Source of the DNA: Rhizobium freirei PRF 81
GTDB lineage: Bacteria; Pseudomonadota; Alphaproteobacteria; Rhizobiales; Rhizobiaceae
Length of the DNA: 64,000 nucleotides
Assembly (NCBI RefSeq): GCF_000359745.1
Contig: NZ_AQHN01000056.1
Span: 124,001-188,000, forward strand
Direction: 5' to 3'
Below, piece by piece: positions 63,203-64,000 of the stretch (positions within the stretch are counted from its first letter, which is position 1; every line of letters begins with the position of its first letter). A program made the position numbers and the translations under genes. A model generated the notes under the pieces. It did not search any database, was not told the origin of the DNA, and saw only the letters and a program-made list of their open reading frames with translations.

Positions 63203-64000
63203 TCAGACGCATCCTCGAATATCCGGCTCTGCGGCACGGCCTCGACCGCCTGCCGCACAGCCTGCAGCATGATCGATGCCAATCGCTCCGTCGCCGGGCT
63301 CGCCTCCGCCACGGCGCGATGCAATACGAGATCCAGCTTCGGCAAGGCCGGCAGACCTGCCTCGCCCGGCGTCAGCTGCCGCACCTTCTGCGGCAGGCCG
63401 AGCGGCGTGCGCAGCGCCAGACCGAGGCCCGCCGCCGTTGCCGCCCAAAGTCCTCCGAGGCTCGGGCTGACGAAGGATATCCGCCAGCCGATACCGGCGC
63501 GATCGAGCGTCTTGGTGGCGATGTTTCGCAGCAGGCATGGCGCCTCGAGCGAGGCCAGAGGCATGGCCTCGCCGCTGTCGGCATGCCACTGCACCGCGCC
63601 ATTTGCCGGACCAACCCAGCAGATCGGCACCTCGGCGATACGATCCGTATACTCGGTACGGAAGCCGTCGCTCCAGGCAAGCGCCAGATCAAGCTTGCCC
63701 GACGTCACCCGCTCGACCAGCTCTGTGTTGCGCACGACGCGCGCCTCGATGCGTACCTTTGGATGCGCCCGCGCGAAACGCCCAAGCACGTCGGGCAGCA
63801 GCGTTTCGCCAAAATCCTCCTGCAATCCCAGGCGCACCCAACCTTCAAGCTCGGTCCCGTGCAGCGCGGTAGCCGCCTCGTCATTCAAATCAAGCAGACG
63901 TCTGGCGTAGCCAAGCATGGTCTCGCCGGCATCGGTGAGCGCCAGCCCTCGGCCCGCCTTGCGGAAGATGGGCGTCCTCGCCTGCTCTTCCAGCTTCTTG
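63181..64000 (-). CDS. LysR-family transcriptional regulator (5' end outside window)
   Basis: The frame continues past base 64000 (KKLEEQARTPIFRKAGRGLALTDAGETMLGYARRLL), so the N-terminal helix-turn-helix lies mostly outside. The visible ~272 residues include the effector domain (LGLQEDFGETLLPDVLGRFARAHPKVRIE, LDLALAW). The protein looks intact up to the edge. Ligand unknown. Convergent with the alpha/beta hydrolase, 22 bp overlap. Confidence 0.9.
   Translation of the reverse strand, partial: KKLEEQARTPIFRKAGRGLALTDAGETMLGYARRLLDLNDEAATALHGTELEGWVRLGLQEDFGETLLPDVLGRFARAHPKVRIEARVVRNTELVERVTSGKLDLALAWSDGFRTEYTDRIAEVPICWVGPANGAVQWHADSGEAMPLASLEAPCLLRNIATKTLDRAGIGWRISFVSPSLGGLWAATAAGLGLALRTPLGLPQKVRQLTPGEAGLPALPKLDLVLHRAVAEASPATERLASIMLQAVRQAVEAVPQSRIFEDASDYDVVTA

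Noticed and set aside
1..64000. CRISPR arrays, insertion sequences, prophage genes and tRNA genes
   Set aside because: I looked for direct-repeat arrays, transposase frames and cloverleaf-like segments and found none.

Overview
The window is a chromosomal segment of an alphaproteobacterium of the order Rhizobiales, most likely Rhizobium in the broad sense (R. tropici / R. leguminosarum type). The evidence is the ruv and tol-pal gene order, an sqdBDC sulfolipid operon, an lpiA-acvB operon beside a ClC channel, an rcdA-like gene with a CtrA-type box, an alphaproteobacterial 6S RNA and RIME-like intergenic repeats. Codon use is GC-rich throughout. I see no prophage, plasmid, CRISPR or IS element; this is core genome with small accessory insertions.

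Layout. 1-10.1 kb (minus): ybgC, then tolQ-tolR-tolA-(tolA-like)-tolB-pal-cpoB-tilS-ftsH: envelope constriction, tRNA modification and membrane proteolysis. A secreted protein made only of a TolA C-terminal-like domain lies between tolA and tolB. 10.2-13.2 kb (plus): sqdB-sqdD-sqdC, sulfoquinovosyl lipid synthesis. 13.2-18.3 kb (minus): DinB-like protein, NUDIX hydrolase, metallophosphoesterase, ruvB, ruvA, a vapBC toxin-antitoxin pair, ruvC; the TA pair splits ruvC from ruvAB. 18.5-23.5 kb: a flavin-dependent monooxygenase, then an ECF sigma / zinc anti-sigma pair divergent from a Tat-type metallo-beta-lactamase-fold protein, a TPR protein and a DoxX protein. Matching GGGAATAA-N14-CGATCT elements sit in both directions of the divergent spacer.

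23.5-28.2 kb (minus): yebC, a lipoprotein, an MBL-fold protein, a YmdB-type phosphoesterase, 5-formyltetrahydrofolate cyclo-ligase and a HAD phosphatase. 28.5-35.4 kb: acvB and mprF/lpiA (lysyl-phosphatidylglycerol), a MarR regulator with a perfect palindromic operator, and a ClC channel. 35.4-36.4 kb: 6S RNA, zapA and a DUF4164 gene. 36.8-44.7 kb (plus): tkt, gap, a K+/H+-type antiporter, pgk and class I fba, i.e. central carbon metabolism. 44.9-50.1 kb: serine hydrolase, PhzF-like protein, MFS transporter, DUF1192 and the rcdA-like gene.

50.2-58.2 kb: rpmE, an MsbA-type ABC exporter, a YegP-like protein, a MotA/MotB-like stator pair, inositol monophosphatase, a Sel1-repeat protein and a ThiE-like protein. 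58.3-64 kb: ArsR-type regulator, two divergent DUF465 small proteins, purE-purK, rpmJ, a TPR protein, an alpha/beta hydrolase and a truncated LysR regulator. Several starts were moved inward from the longest open frame on the basis of ribosome-binding sites or family length; each case is stated. I find no system that is plainly new. The best candidates for new biology are the secreted TolA-domain paralogue, the ECF divergon, CtrA-like sites upstream of tolQ, pal and rcdA, and the uncharacterised stator pair.
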